50,017 nt of DNA. Origin: Aequorivita todarodis. GTDB taxonomy: Bacteria; Bacteroidota; Bacteroidia; Flavobacteriales; Flavobacteriaceae. The DNA is taken from assembly GCF_028561335.1 (NCBI RefSeq), contig NZ_JAQQTG010000044.1:1-50017 (forward strand), given 5' to 3'. A program made the position numbers and the translations under genes. The notes below the pieces were generated by a model. It made no database searches and was not told where the DNA came from. It worked only from the letters and a program-made list of their open reading frames with translations. This document shows, piece after piece, positions 43,319 through 50,017 of this stretch. Each line of letters starts with the position of its first letter. The stretch's first letter is position 1.

Positions 43319-43518
43319 TTAACAAAACGGCTTTTGTTTTTGCTCCACCAATCTTTTTTTGATTCGATCGCCAACTGGTCTATTTGTTCTTGAGTAGCTT
43401 TACTTTTTGAAGCAATCTCACGGAATTTAATATAATCCAAAATTCGCTGAAGCCCCACCAAGTCCGTTCCAGTCGGTATTCGGATAAGAATTTCGTTATC
43501 TTTTCTTTCTATTTGCAT
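43315..43518 (-). CDS. Antitoxin partner of the PIN toxin
   Basis: A 67-residue protein beginning MQIERKDNEILIRIP, a short beta region that may bind DNA. A helix follows (about 22-40, LQRILDYIKFREIA), then a Lys/Gln/Trp-rich tail (about 41-67) likely to wrap the toxin. I recognise no named antitoxin family. The identification rests on size, order (antitoxin first) and the 4-nt overlap with the PIN gene. It starts 38 nt after the yfhO stop. Confidence 0.75.
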   Translation of the reverse strand: MQIERKDNEILIRIPTGTDLVGLQRILDYIKFREIASKSKATQEQIDQLAIESKKDWWSKNKSRFVK

Positions 43519-43556
43519 ATCTAAATGTAATCAAAATTTTGATTATATCTTCAGAA

Positions 43557-45995
43557 TCATTTTTGTTCCTCTTCCTTCTTTCGAAAGGCAAAATACAAGC
43601 CACTCAATAAAATCAAAAGGAAAACAATACTGCTCACCAACGAAATAGTGCTTCCCGTTTGGATCACTTTTGGCTCAAAGATGAATTCTATTTTATTGTT
43701 TCCCGCTGGAATTACCATCGCTCTCAACAAATAGTCCGCCCTGAAATATTCCGCAGGTTTTCCATTTATGTAAGCGTTCCAGCCCTTTGGATAATACACC
43801 TCGGAAAATACTGCCAATTGCGGGGATTTTGTGGAAGCTTCATAAACCAATTTATTCGGCTGGTGGCTGAAAAGTTCAATGGTCGCAGTGCTATCCCGTT
43901 CCATTTTTTGGCTCGGTATTTTTGAAAGGAATTCTTTGTTAACAACCGCGGTCTTTTTGGTATCCAAACTGTCGAGAAGTTGAATTTCTTCGTCTGCATT
44001 CTCCGCCGGAAGTACATTCTCAACAAACCAAGCATCGCCGTTTGCATAAGGATTTCGCTGCGCTACGGGCCCGCCGTTTTTGGCTTGGGTAATGATGTAG
44101 CGCACGTTCAACATATTCAGGATACCTATGTTTCCTTTGCTGATGTAATATTCAAAAATATCCTGCATTCTGCCCGGCTTTGCGGCGTGATACCCGCCCA
44201 AAGCATTGTGATAATAACTTGCGCGCCCACTGTTGAAAGCATTGGTGGTTGCATCGTAAACGCGGTAATGGCCGTCGTCCTTCAAAATTTGCTCGTCGGC
44301 ACTGTTCTTTTGGAAAGGTTCATCCACCAATCTTGCCTGCACAAAATCTTCTTCATTTACATATCTTCTATCAACCCCTACCAAATCGACCAAAACCAAA
44401 ACACAAAGCGCAGCCACGGCGAAACCTTTTTTTAGCGTTCCCTTCATAAAAAACCAGAGAACAGCCGCCGTCAATAGTACAAATATCAGCGAACGGATTG
44501 CATCGGAAGTAAAGAGCGACATTCGGTCTTCGCGGATTGCCTCCAAAAACGGAAGGCCCATTTCTTCCCTAAAATAGCTGTCGTACGGACTTGCAAAATC
44601 GAATAATGTTGCTTTAAAAAGAATAAATAGCAGCGTAAGTCCGCCCACAATTCCCGTGGACCAGAGCAGGGCTTTCTTCTTTTCCGCTTCCCTTTCAAAT
44701 TGATTAAAAAACTGGTGAAGTCCCACAATGGCGAGGATTGGAAGAATTAATTCGATAATTACCTGAATAGAGGAAACCGCGCGGAATTTATCGTACATCG
44801 GCACATAATCAATAAAGAATTGGGTCAAACCTTTAAAATTGTCTCCCCAAGAGAGCAGCAGGGTTAAAATAAAACCCGAAACCACCCACCATTTCAATCT
44901 GCCGCGGACCAAAAAGAGCGCCAGCACGGCAAGAAAAATCACAATCGCGCCGATATACGCCGGAGCCCCCACATAGGTCTGATGGCCCCAATACATCGGG
45001 ATTTGGCTTAAAACCTGATTGGCTTCCTGCGCAGAAGCGCCCATCCGCATCAAGCTCTCTACGGTTTTTGAATCTTTCGGAAATGCTTCGGAAGAGCTTC
45101 CGCCCATAAACCGCGGAATGAAAAGATTGAAACTTTCCAGCCTCCCGTAGCTGTATTCCGTGATATAATCGTAATCAAGGCCCGTTTTGTTATCTTTTGG
45201 GGTACCGTCCGCATTTACGGTCAGTTCAGTTTTTCCGCGGGTTGAAGTATCGGCATATTCCTTGGTTGCCAAAATATTTGTGGCATTCAACCCGATGGAA
45301 ATAATTACGGCAACTACCATAATTCCAACGGCCTTAAAATAATGCGGAAGCAATTTCTTCCAATAAGCATCAATCAAATAAACAATCCCGATGATTATCA
45401 CCAAAAGCATCAAATAATACGTCATTTGGAAGTGGTTGGCCACCAATTCCAGCCCCATCGAAACCGTGAGCAGTAAAAATCCCCAGAGATATTTTCCGCG
45501 GAAGGTGAGAAATATTCCACTTAAAACAAAGGGCATATAGGCTATGGCGTGGGCTTTTGCGTTGTGCCCAACGCCAAGGATAATGATTAAATACGTTGAA
45601 AAGCCAAACGCCAGCGCACCCAAAAAAGCCAGTTTATAATCTACTTTCAGCACCAAGAAAAGAATATACATTCCTATAAAATAGAGGAAAAGATAATCTG
45701 CGGGACGCGGCAAAAAGCGGATTGCGAGATCGAGCTGTTTTATGTAATTGTTCGGATATTTTGCGCCCAGTTGATAGGTAGGCATCCCGCCGAAAGCCGC
45801 ATCGGTCCAATAGGTTTCCTCCCCTGTAGCTTTTCTGAAATCATTCTGTTGCTTCGCCATTCCGGTATATTGCACAATATCGCTTTGGAATATCTTTTTC
45901 CCTTGCAGGACCGGGTTAAAATAGGCCAGCGAAGCCACGATAAACAAAACGAAAACAACTAAATGGGGAAGAAATTTCTTAAAGTTGGGCTGCAT
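43557..45995 (-). CDS. YfhO family membrane protein
   Basis: An 812-residue polytopic membrane protein of the YfhO family, a group of GT-C-like proteins thought to glycosylate envelope polymers. About eleven hydrophobic helices are visible, including one at 8-27, a cluster from about 100 to 240, several between 340 and 460, one near 510, and one at about 785-803. A periplasmic beta-rich region spans about 560-770 (with DGHYRVYDATTNAFNSGRASYYHNALGGYH). The acidic motif in the first loop (SDIVQYTGMAKQQNDFRKATGEE) resembles the catalytic loop of GT-C enzymes. It is the first gene of a codirectional set with the toxin-antitoxin pair and the glycosyltransferase. Confidence 0.87.
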   Translation of the reverse strand: MQPNFKKFLPHLVVFVLFIVASLAYFNPVLQGKKIFQSDIVQYTGMAKQQNDFRKATGEETYWTDAAFGGMPTYQLGAKYPNNYIKQLDLAIRFLPRPADYLFLYFIGMYILFLVLKVDYKLAFLGALAFGFSTYLIIILGVGHNAKAHAIAYMPFVLSGIFLTFRGKYLWGFLLLTVSMGLELVANHFQMTYYLMLLVIIIGIVYLIDAYWKKLLPHYFKAVGIMVVAVIISIGLNATNILATKEYADTSTRGKTELTVNADGTPKDNKTGLDYDYITEYSYGRLESFNLFIPRFMGGSSSEAFPKDSKTVESLMRMGASAQEANQVLSQIPMYWGHQTYVGAPAYIGAIVIFLAVLALFLVRGRLKWWVVSGFILTLLLSWGDNFKGLTQFFIDYVPMYDKFRAVSSIQVIIELILPILAIVGLHQFFNQFEREAEKKKALLWSTGIVGGLTLLFILFKATLFDFASPYDSYFREEMGLPFLEAIREDRMSLFTSDAIRSLIFVLLTAAVLWFFMKGTLKKGFAVAALCVLVLVDLVGVDRRYVNEEDFVQARLVDEPFQKNSADEQILKDDGHYRVYDATTNAFNSGRASYYHNALGGYHAAKPGRMQDIFEYYISKGNIGILNMLNVRYIITQAKNGGPVAQRNPYANGDAWFVENVLPAENADEEIQLLDSLDTKKTAVVNKEFLSKIPSQKMERDSTATIELFSHQPNKLVYEASTKSPQLAVFSEVYYPKGWNAYINGKPAEYFRADYLLRAMVIPAGNNKIEFIFEPKVIQTGSTISLVSSIVFLLILLSGLYFAFRKKEEEQK

Positions 45996-46040
45996 AATTT
46001 GGCGTGTGGATTTGAAGAGGGGAAATTAGGGATTTTTTTG

Positions 46041-46137
46041 GAAACACGAACCACTCCTATAGGGAAACACGAACCACGACGTTTTGATACACGACCAAAA
46101 AAATGTCTATTTGTCGTGAGTCGAAACGTCGTGGTTC
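46041..46137. repeat. Long inverted repeat between yfhO and the DUF4834 gene
   Basis: Arms 46,071-46,095 and 46,113-46,137 (25 nt each, 22 matches, loop 17 nt) are built on GAACCACGACGTTT. Upstream, GGAAACACGAACCAC is repeated directly at 46,040 and 46,064. The region separates two codirectional genes on the minus strand and could be a terminator or a dispersed repeat. Confidence 0.75.
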
Positions 46138-46149
46138 AAAATGTCTTTA

Positions 46150-46413
46150 TCAATCTACCTCCTCAAACTCCACATATTCCCCAACTTTTTTACTCTTTCG
46201 GGAATTTTGCGATGGGTTTTTGTCGATGGTGATACTTCCCTCCGGTTTGTGCTGAGAATTCATATCTGGATTATTTCCAAAGAATTGCTCAAACTGCTGT
46301 CCGGCTTTTTTCGAAATATAGCGCATTAAATAAGGAGTGGCGAGCCTAATAAGAAACTTTAGCCCTAAATATACCAGAAGAACGATCAATATCGTTTTTA
46401 GGAATGTCATCAT
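46150..46413 (-). CDS. DUF4834-like small membrane protein
   Basis: An 87-residue protein with one N-terminal helix (about 3-22), a basic patch around LMRYISKKAGQQFEQFFGN and a hydrophilic C-terminal half. Its style matches DUF4834. It is probably an inner-membrane protein with its tail in the cytoplasm. Two ATG codons are adjacent at the start. Function unknown. It precedes yfhO on the minus strand with a long hairpin between them. Confidence 0.7.
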   Translation of the reverse strand: MMTFLKTILIVLLVYLGLKFLIRLATPYLMRYISKKAGQQFEQFFGNNPDMNSQHKPEGSITIDKNPSQNSRKSKKVGEYVEFEEVD

Positions 46414-46493
46414 AACTGTAAAATTCTTTCCAAAAATAAGGATTGATGCAGAAAAAGACGAATATTGACTATTAAATAAATGGTAAAATCTTA

Positions 46494-46501
46494 TATCTTT
46501 G
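46494..46501 (+). promoter_or_regulatory. -7 element of the outer-membrane barrel gene
   Basis: TATCTTTG matches the consensus exactly, 18 nt before the ATG at 46520. At 19-nt spacing there is TTA instead of TTG. Confidence 0.5.
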
Positions 46502-46519
46502 AACTAAACCCAACGTTCC

Positions 46520-47497
46520 ATGAATATCAAACTTCCCCTTCTATTTTTGCTTTGCTCTATTTCCTTTTCAACAGCATCGGCCCAATATACCGAAGAGATA
46601 AACACCAACCGCCCCGGTGGATCGCAGGGCGCCTTTTCAGTTGGCACCAATGTGCTCCAGATTGAAACTGGATTCAGCTACGGAAAAGAGAAGCACGAGC
46701 TTTTAAAAACCGAGACCAACGGTTTGGCGATAGACTATTCCATCCGTTATGGTTTTTGGAAAGAACGCCTGGAAGTAAGTCTTATGGGTGAATTTCAATC
46801 AAATTCCATTACCGATACGCGATCTACAAATGACAACAAGTATAAAAACGCTAACTTCAAAAGCAATACCCTTGGGGCAAAATATTTAATTTACGATCCA
46901 TACCGAAAACGCGATTTGGAAGGCCCAAATCTTTATAGTTGGAAGGCAAACAACAAAACACAATGGGCAGATTTAATTCCCGCAATCTCAATCTATGCGG
47001 GGGCCAATTTCGACTTTGCCGACAATCCCTTTACTCCAGAAGCTGAAGGCAAAATAAGTCCGAAATTTGTTCTTTCAACCCAAAACAATTTTATTGGCGG
47101 CTGGGTTTTTGTTACCAATATAATCGTTGACCGCGTTACCACAGATTTTCCCACTTATGGTTATATTGTAACGCTAACGCATGCCACCAATCGCTGGTTC
47201 TCTGTTTTTCTTGAAAACCAGGGCTTGAAAAGCGACTTCTATTCAGACCAATTGCTTCGTGGTGGGGCTGCGGCTTTGGTTAATGAAAATTTACAAGTAG
47301 ATCTTTCGCTTACCTATAGTTTTAAGGATACCCCTTCAAAATTTTATGGCCGTGCCGGGGTTGCGTATCGTTTCGACATGCACGACAAAGACGAATATTT
47401 GGAAGATAAGATCAATAAGGAGTTAAAGGAAAAAGAAAAGAAGGACAAAAAAGACGAACGCGAGGAGGAATTGACTCCGGAAGATAACGGCGAATAA
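46520..47497 (+). CDS. Outer-membrane beta-barrel protein (transporter-like)
   Basis: A 325-residue protein with a signal peptide (1-21, after TASA). The mature start TEEINTNRPGGSQGAFSVG is typical of the barrel proteins annotated as transporters or of the phenol MetA degradation type in Bacteroidota. Alternating strands fill 40-290. A charged Lys/Glu tail follows (about 295-325, KEKEKKDKKDEREEE), which would face the periplasm. Substrate is unknown. The GNAT-like gene begins 9 nt downstream, so they are cotranscribed. Confidence 0.8.
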   Translation: MNIKLPLLFLLCSISFSTASAQYTEEINTNRPGGSQGAFSVGTNVLQIETGFSYGKEKHELLKTETNGLAIDYSIRYGFWKERLEVSLMGEFQSNSITDTRSTNDNKYKNANFKSNTLGAKYLIYDPYRKRDLEGPNLYSWKANNKTQWADLIPAISIYAGANFDFADNPFTPEAEGKISPKFVLSTQNNFIGGWVFVTNIIVDRVTTDFPTYGYIVTLTHATNRWFSVFLENQGLKSDFYSDQLLRGGAAALVNENLQVDLSLTYSFKDTPSKFYGRAGVAYRFDMHDKDEYLEDKINKELKEKEKKDKKDEREEELTPEDNGE

Positions 47498-47506
47498 GAA
47501 TATTAT

Positions 47507-48625
47507 ATGATTACTGTAAAACAAACCACCTCCAAAAGTGATCTTAAAAAATTTGTCACTTTTCCATTCAAGCTCTATAAAGATAGTAAATATTGGGTGC
47601 CATCACTTATTAAGGATGAAATGGAAACTTTGGATCCCGAAAAAAATCCTGTGTTTAAAAATGCCGAAGCCTGGTATTATTTGGCATATAACGGAAACGA
47701 GATCGTTGGGCGTATCGCTGTTATTCTGAACCATTTGGAAGTAAACGAACAGGGAAAGAAAAAAATTCGTTTCGGGTGGCTGGATATGGTTGATGACATT
47801 GAAGTAACCAAAGCCTTGCTGGAAAAAGCTTTTGAAAAAGGCCGCGAGCATAAGCTCGAATACGCCGAAGGCCCCGTGGGTTTCAGCAATATGGAAAAAG
47901 CGGGAATCCTCACAATGGGTTTTGAGGAAATGAACACGATGATTACGTGGTACCACTACCCCTATTATGCCGAGCATCTTGAAAAATTGGGTTTTGAAAA
48001 ACAGGCTACTTGGGTGGAATACAAGATGGACATCCCCTCCGAAATTCTGGACAAAGTGAAGAAATTTTCAAAGTTGGTGCGGGAACGCTATCAAATCTCC
48101 GTCATCCGTTTTAAGAACAAAAAAGAAATTCTTCCCTATGTTGACAGCATGTTCGATTTGCTGAACAAAACCTACAACACCCTGCAAACATTCGTGCCCA
48201 TTCAGCAATACCAAATAGATTATTACAAGGAAAAATACTTCAGCTTTATCCACCCAGATTATATTACCTGCATCAAGGATAAAGAAGGAGAATTGATTGC
48301 CTTTTCCATTGTGATGCCTTCCTTTTCCAAAGCGTTGAAAAAAGCAAACGGGAAATTATTTCCTTTTGGCTGGAGCTACATTCTCCAAGCGCAGAAAAAG
48401 AACGATACCGCCGCTTTTTATTTAATAGGAATTGACCCCGAGTACCAAGGAAAGGGCGTTACGGCGATAATTTTTGAGGAAATGCAACACCTCTTCAATT
48501 CAAAAGGAATCCAAACCGTTGAAACCAACCCAGAATTAAAGGAAAACACTGCGGTACAGTTGCTTTGGAAGGATTATAATCCCGTGCAGCATAAGGAGCG
48601 GAGTACGTTTAGGAAGGAATTGTGA
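47507..48625 (+). CDS. GNAT-like acyltransferase, two-domain
   Basis: A 372-residue protein of a GNAT-related two-domain family. The N-terminal half has FPFKLYKDSKYWVPSL and AEGPVGFSNMEKAGILTMGFE; the C-terminal half carries the acetyl-CoA-binding pattern IGIDPEYQGKGVTAIIFEEM. The end is QLLWKDYNPVQHKERSTFRKEL. The substrate is unknown; in Bacteroidota such proteins are sometimes found near envelope genes. A second, decayed copy of its last 120 nt lies about 1 kb downstream, after the Bro-N gene. Confidence 0.82.
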   Translation: MITVKQTTSKSDLKKFVTFPFKLYKDSKYWVPSLIKDEMETLDPEKNPVFKNAEAWYYLAYNGNEIVGRIAVILNHLEVNEQGKKKIRFGWLDMVDDIEVTKALLEKAFEKGREHKLEYAEGPVGFSNMEKAGILTMGFEEMNTMITWYHYPYYAEHLEKLGFEKQATWVEYKMDIPSEILDKVKKFSKLVRERYQISVIRFKNKKEILPYVDSMFDLLNKTYNTLQTFVPIQQYQIDYYKEKYFSFIHPDYITCIKDKEGELIAFSIVMPSFSKALKKANGKLFPFGWSYILQAQKKNDTAAFYLIGIDPEYQGKGVTAIIFEEMQHLFNSKGIQTVETNPELKENTAVQLLWKDYNPVQHKERSTFRKEL

Positions 48626-48661
48626 GAATAGTTATTTTTTTACTCCCAAAAAAACAAAGTG

Positions 48662-49498
48662 ATGAAAAATTCCAAAACCGCCATAAAATTATTTGAACAA
48701 AAACAGGTAAGGACAGCTTGGGATGATGAAGAAGAGAAATGGTATTTTTCTATTATAGATGTCGTTCAGATCCTTACTCAGAGCGACCGTCCAAGAAAGT
48801 ACTGGAGTGACCTAAAGAGCAAGCTTAAAAAGGAAGGCAGTGAGTTGTCCGAAAAAATCGGACAACTGAAAATGCAATCATCAGATGGTAAATTATACAA
48901 AACTGATGTTGCCGATACCGAGCAGTTGTTCCGCCTCATACAATCCATCCCTTCGCCTAAGGCAGAACCATTTAAACTTTGGATAGCCAAAGTGGCGCGC
49001 GAGCGGATAGACGAAATTGAAGACCCGGAAATTGGTTTTGACCGCTTAATGGAAACCTATCTTAAAAAAGGGTATAGCAAGCAATGGATAAATCAACGCC
49101 TCAAAAGCATAGAAGTTCGCAAGGAACTGACCGATGAATGGGACCAACGAGGTGTTAAGAAAGGGCAGGAATATGCCATACTCACCAATGAAATAACCAA
49201 AGCTTGGAGCGGTTTTGATGTAAAAAACTACAAAAAACTAAAAGGCTTGAAAAAAGAAAATCTTAGGGATAATATGAGCAACCTAGAACTGGTGCTCAAT
49301 ATGTTGGCAGAAGCAACCACTACCGAAATAAGCAAAGAGAAAAAACCAAAAACCTTTGCGGAAAACAAAAAAATTGCCAACCAAGGGGGTACCATTGCAG
49401 GCAATACCCGAAAGGAAATCGAAGAAAAATCGGGAAAAAAGGTTGTCAATAAATTATCGGCCAAAGATTATTTAAAAGATAAAAACAAACTGGATTAA
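48662..49498 (+). CDS. Bro-N / DinD-like protein, likely mobile-element gene
   Basis: A 278-residue protein of the Bro-N (prophage antirepressor) type. The N-terminal domain (about 5-105) contains VRTAWDDEEEKWYFSIIDVV and RPRKYWSDLK; the helical middle has LFRLIQSIPSPKAEPFKLW. The C-terminal end, GGTIAGNTRKEIEEKSGKKV plus DYL, resembles that of E. coli DinD, the DNA-damage-inducible protein, as I remember it. An in-frame GTG lies one codon before the ATG used here. It sits alone between an intact GNAT gene and a decayed copy of that gene's 3' end, which marks it as acquired. Confidence 0.82.
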   Translation: MKNSKTAIKLFEQKQVRTAWDDEEEKWYFSIIDVVQILTQSDRPRKYWSDLKSKLKKEGSELSEKIGQLKMQSSDGKLYKTDVADTEQLFRLIQSIPSPKAEPFKLWIAKVARERIDEIEDPEIGFDRLMETYLKKGYSKQWINQRLKSIEVRKELTDEWDQRGVKKGQEYAILTNEITKAWSGFDVKNYKKLKGLKKENLRDNMSNLELVLNMLAEATTTEISKEKKPKTFAENKKIANQGGTIAGNTRKEIEEKSGKKVVNKLSAKDYLKDKNKLD

Positions 49499-49509
49499 TG
49501 AGATTTTAC

Positions 49510-49661
49510 TAAATGGGAATAGACCCAAATATTAGGTAATAGGAATCCAAACCTTTGAAACCAACCCAGAATTAAAGGAAAATACTGCAGTGCAATTGCT
49601 TTGGAAGGATTATAATCCTGTGCAGCATAAGGAGCGGAGTACTTTTAGGAGGGATATTTAA
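49510..49661 (+). pseudogene. Remnant of a second GNAT gene
   Basis: Positions 49542-49661 align without gaps to the last 120 nt of the GNAT gene (48506-48625): 108 of 120 identical. Six of the changes are synonymous third-position changes and 35 of 39 encoded residues are the same, ending RRDI-stop. A short upstream piece (49513-49530, MGIDPN) matches the IGIDPE motif of the same gene, in another frame, with about 60 nt missing between. The rest of the gene is gone. It is thus a fragment of a once functional homologue, not a copy error of its neighbour. Confidence 0.85.
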
Positions 49662-49731
49662 GATGAAATTTTTACAATACAATTTCTAAGCAATAAAAGT
49701 AATTATTGCGAAGTCCTACGAGATTTTAAAA

Positions 49732-49896
49732 ATGAAAGAAATTAATTTATTTATTCTTATAATTATAATATTTACTACCACAAGTTGTTCCATTTTTCAT
49801 TCTAAATATATTGATATCCAAAGAGAAGGTGGAAGGTCTTTTAGTAAATATGAGGCAGAAATAAAATCCAATAAAGTAACTGATGTTAATGTGTAA
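49732..49896 (+). CDS. Very small lipoprotein
   Basis: An ATG at 49732 opens a 54-residue frame with a hydrophobic stretch (LFILIIIIFTTTSC) and Cys19 in TTSC, an acceptable lipobox. The mature 36 residues are polar (YIDIQREGGRSFSKYEAEIK) and of unknown function. The DNA is AT-rich compared with its surroundings. It may be a truncated lipoprotein, as no domain is recognisable. Confidence 0.55.
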   Translation: MKEINLFILIIIIFTTTSCSIFHSKYIDIQREGGRSFSKYEAEIKSNKVTDVNV

Positions 49897-49917
49897 GCTT
49901 CCCCTAATTAGAACTGT

Positions 49918-50017
49918 TCATTCTTCTAATATTTCTACAAACTTATTATTTTTAATTCTCTTGGGGCTAGCCCCAAGAGAATTAAATTCCGCATATTTTA
50001 CTGGCGGTATTTTACCC
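49918..50017 (-). CDS. Partial ORF running off the right edge
   Basis: On the minus strand an open frame enters from the right edge and ends in TGA at 49918-49920. The 32 visible codons include GKIPPVKYAEFNS and end in NNKFVEILEE. The K-x-P-P-x-x-Y/F pattern near the end vaguely recalls the C-terminus of DDE transposases, but this cannot be decided. A 36-bp perfect palindrome lies inside the frame, so the frame may be the edge of a gene altered by the palindrome. Confidence 0.3.
   Translation of the reverse strand, partial: GKIPPVKYAEFNSLGASPKRIKNNKFVEILEE
49951..49986. repeat. 36-bp perfect palindrome
   Basis: The palindrome has no loop and is centred on GCTAGC: 18 nt beginning TTTAATTCTCTTGGGG on the left are exactly repeated as complement on the right. 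No other perfect palindrome of this length was seen in the window. It could be a bidirectional terminator or the end of an element. Confidence 0.9.

Overview
The window reads as a chromosomal segment of a Bacteroidota bacterium, most likely family Flavobacteriaceae. The supporting evidence is: family-typical proteins (a six-domain S1, DUF6146/DUF6787-like, DUF4834-like and BatA-like proteins, a CarboxypepD_reg TonB receptor), moderate to low GC, near absence of Shine-Dalgarno sequences, and repeated use of the Bacteroidota promoter pattern TTG-N19/20-TAnnTTTG. The genus cannot be fixed from the sequence alone. About 50 protein genes are supported. I see no rRNA, tRNA, CRISPR array or complete insertion sequence.

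Layout. 1-8040: rpsA, a DUF4377/META lipoprotein, and a parE-parC-small membrane protein unit (topoisomerase IV). 8265-10700: a CbpA-type DnaJ translationally coupled to its modulator CbpM, then ychF. 10.8-13.7 kb: two short secreted proteins flanking a tandem pair of membrane-anchored alpha/beta hydrolases. 13.9-18.4 kb: a ferredoxin divergent from an acyl-CoA reductase, then serC-serA (serine synthesis) and a DUF937 protein. 18.5-21.9 kb: two small conserved proteins, a His/Cys-rich membrane protein and a TonB receptor that looks ZnuD-like, probably a metal-uptake unit. 22-27 kb: folE, a LolD-type ATPase, a TIGR02757 protein and two tandem soluble GAF histidine kinases. 27.1-31.8 kb: a BatA-like protein, a dihydroorotase homologue that has lost its metal ligands, two DUF4870-like membrane proteins and a carboxylesterase. 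31.9-39.8 kb: a PhnP-like MBL hydrolase, a 484-residue protein of unknown role, Bcp peroxiredoxin, a cysteine-free endonuclease III, an ECF sigma factor followed by a 50-residue ORF, and uvrA. 40-46.4 kb: a secreted Tyr-rich/Arg-Ser-rich protein behind an unusual promoter region, a glycosyltransferase, a PIN-type toxin-antitoxin pair lodged beside yfhO, and a DUF4834 protein. 46.5-50 kb: an outer-membrane barrel, a GNAT-like protein, a Bro-N/DinD-like gene, a decayed second GNAT 3' end, a tiny lipoprotein and a reading frame cut by the window edge.

Most of the window is core genome. The clearest accessory zone is 48.6-50.0 kb, where a Bro-N gene is bracketed by a complete GNAT gene and a 90% identical 120-nt copy of that gene's 3' end. 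The PIN toxin-antitoxin pair is a second likely insertion. Other signals worth attention are regulatory: abutting divergent promoters at 14.3 kb, a 14-bp palindrome inside the lolD promoter spacer, a 12-bp inverted repeat reaching almost to the TonB receptor start codon, and paired sigma-54-like motifs with an inverted repeat before the gene at 40,058. Intergenic regions also carry several families of small repeats (AATAACCC tandem units, CCCGC hairpins, C-rich blocks).
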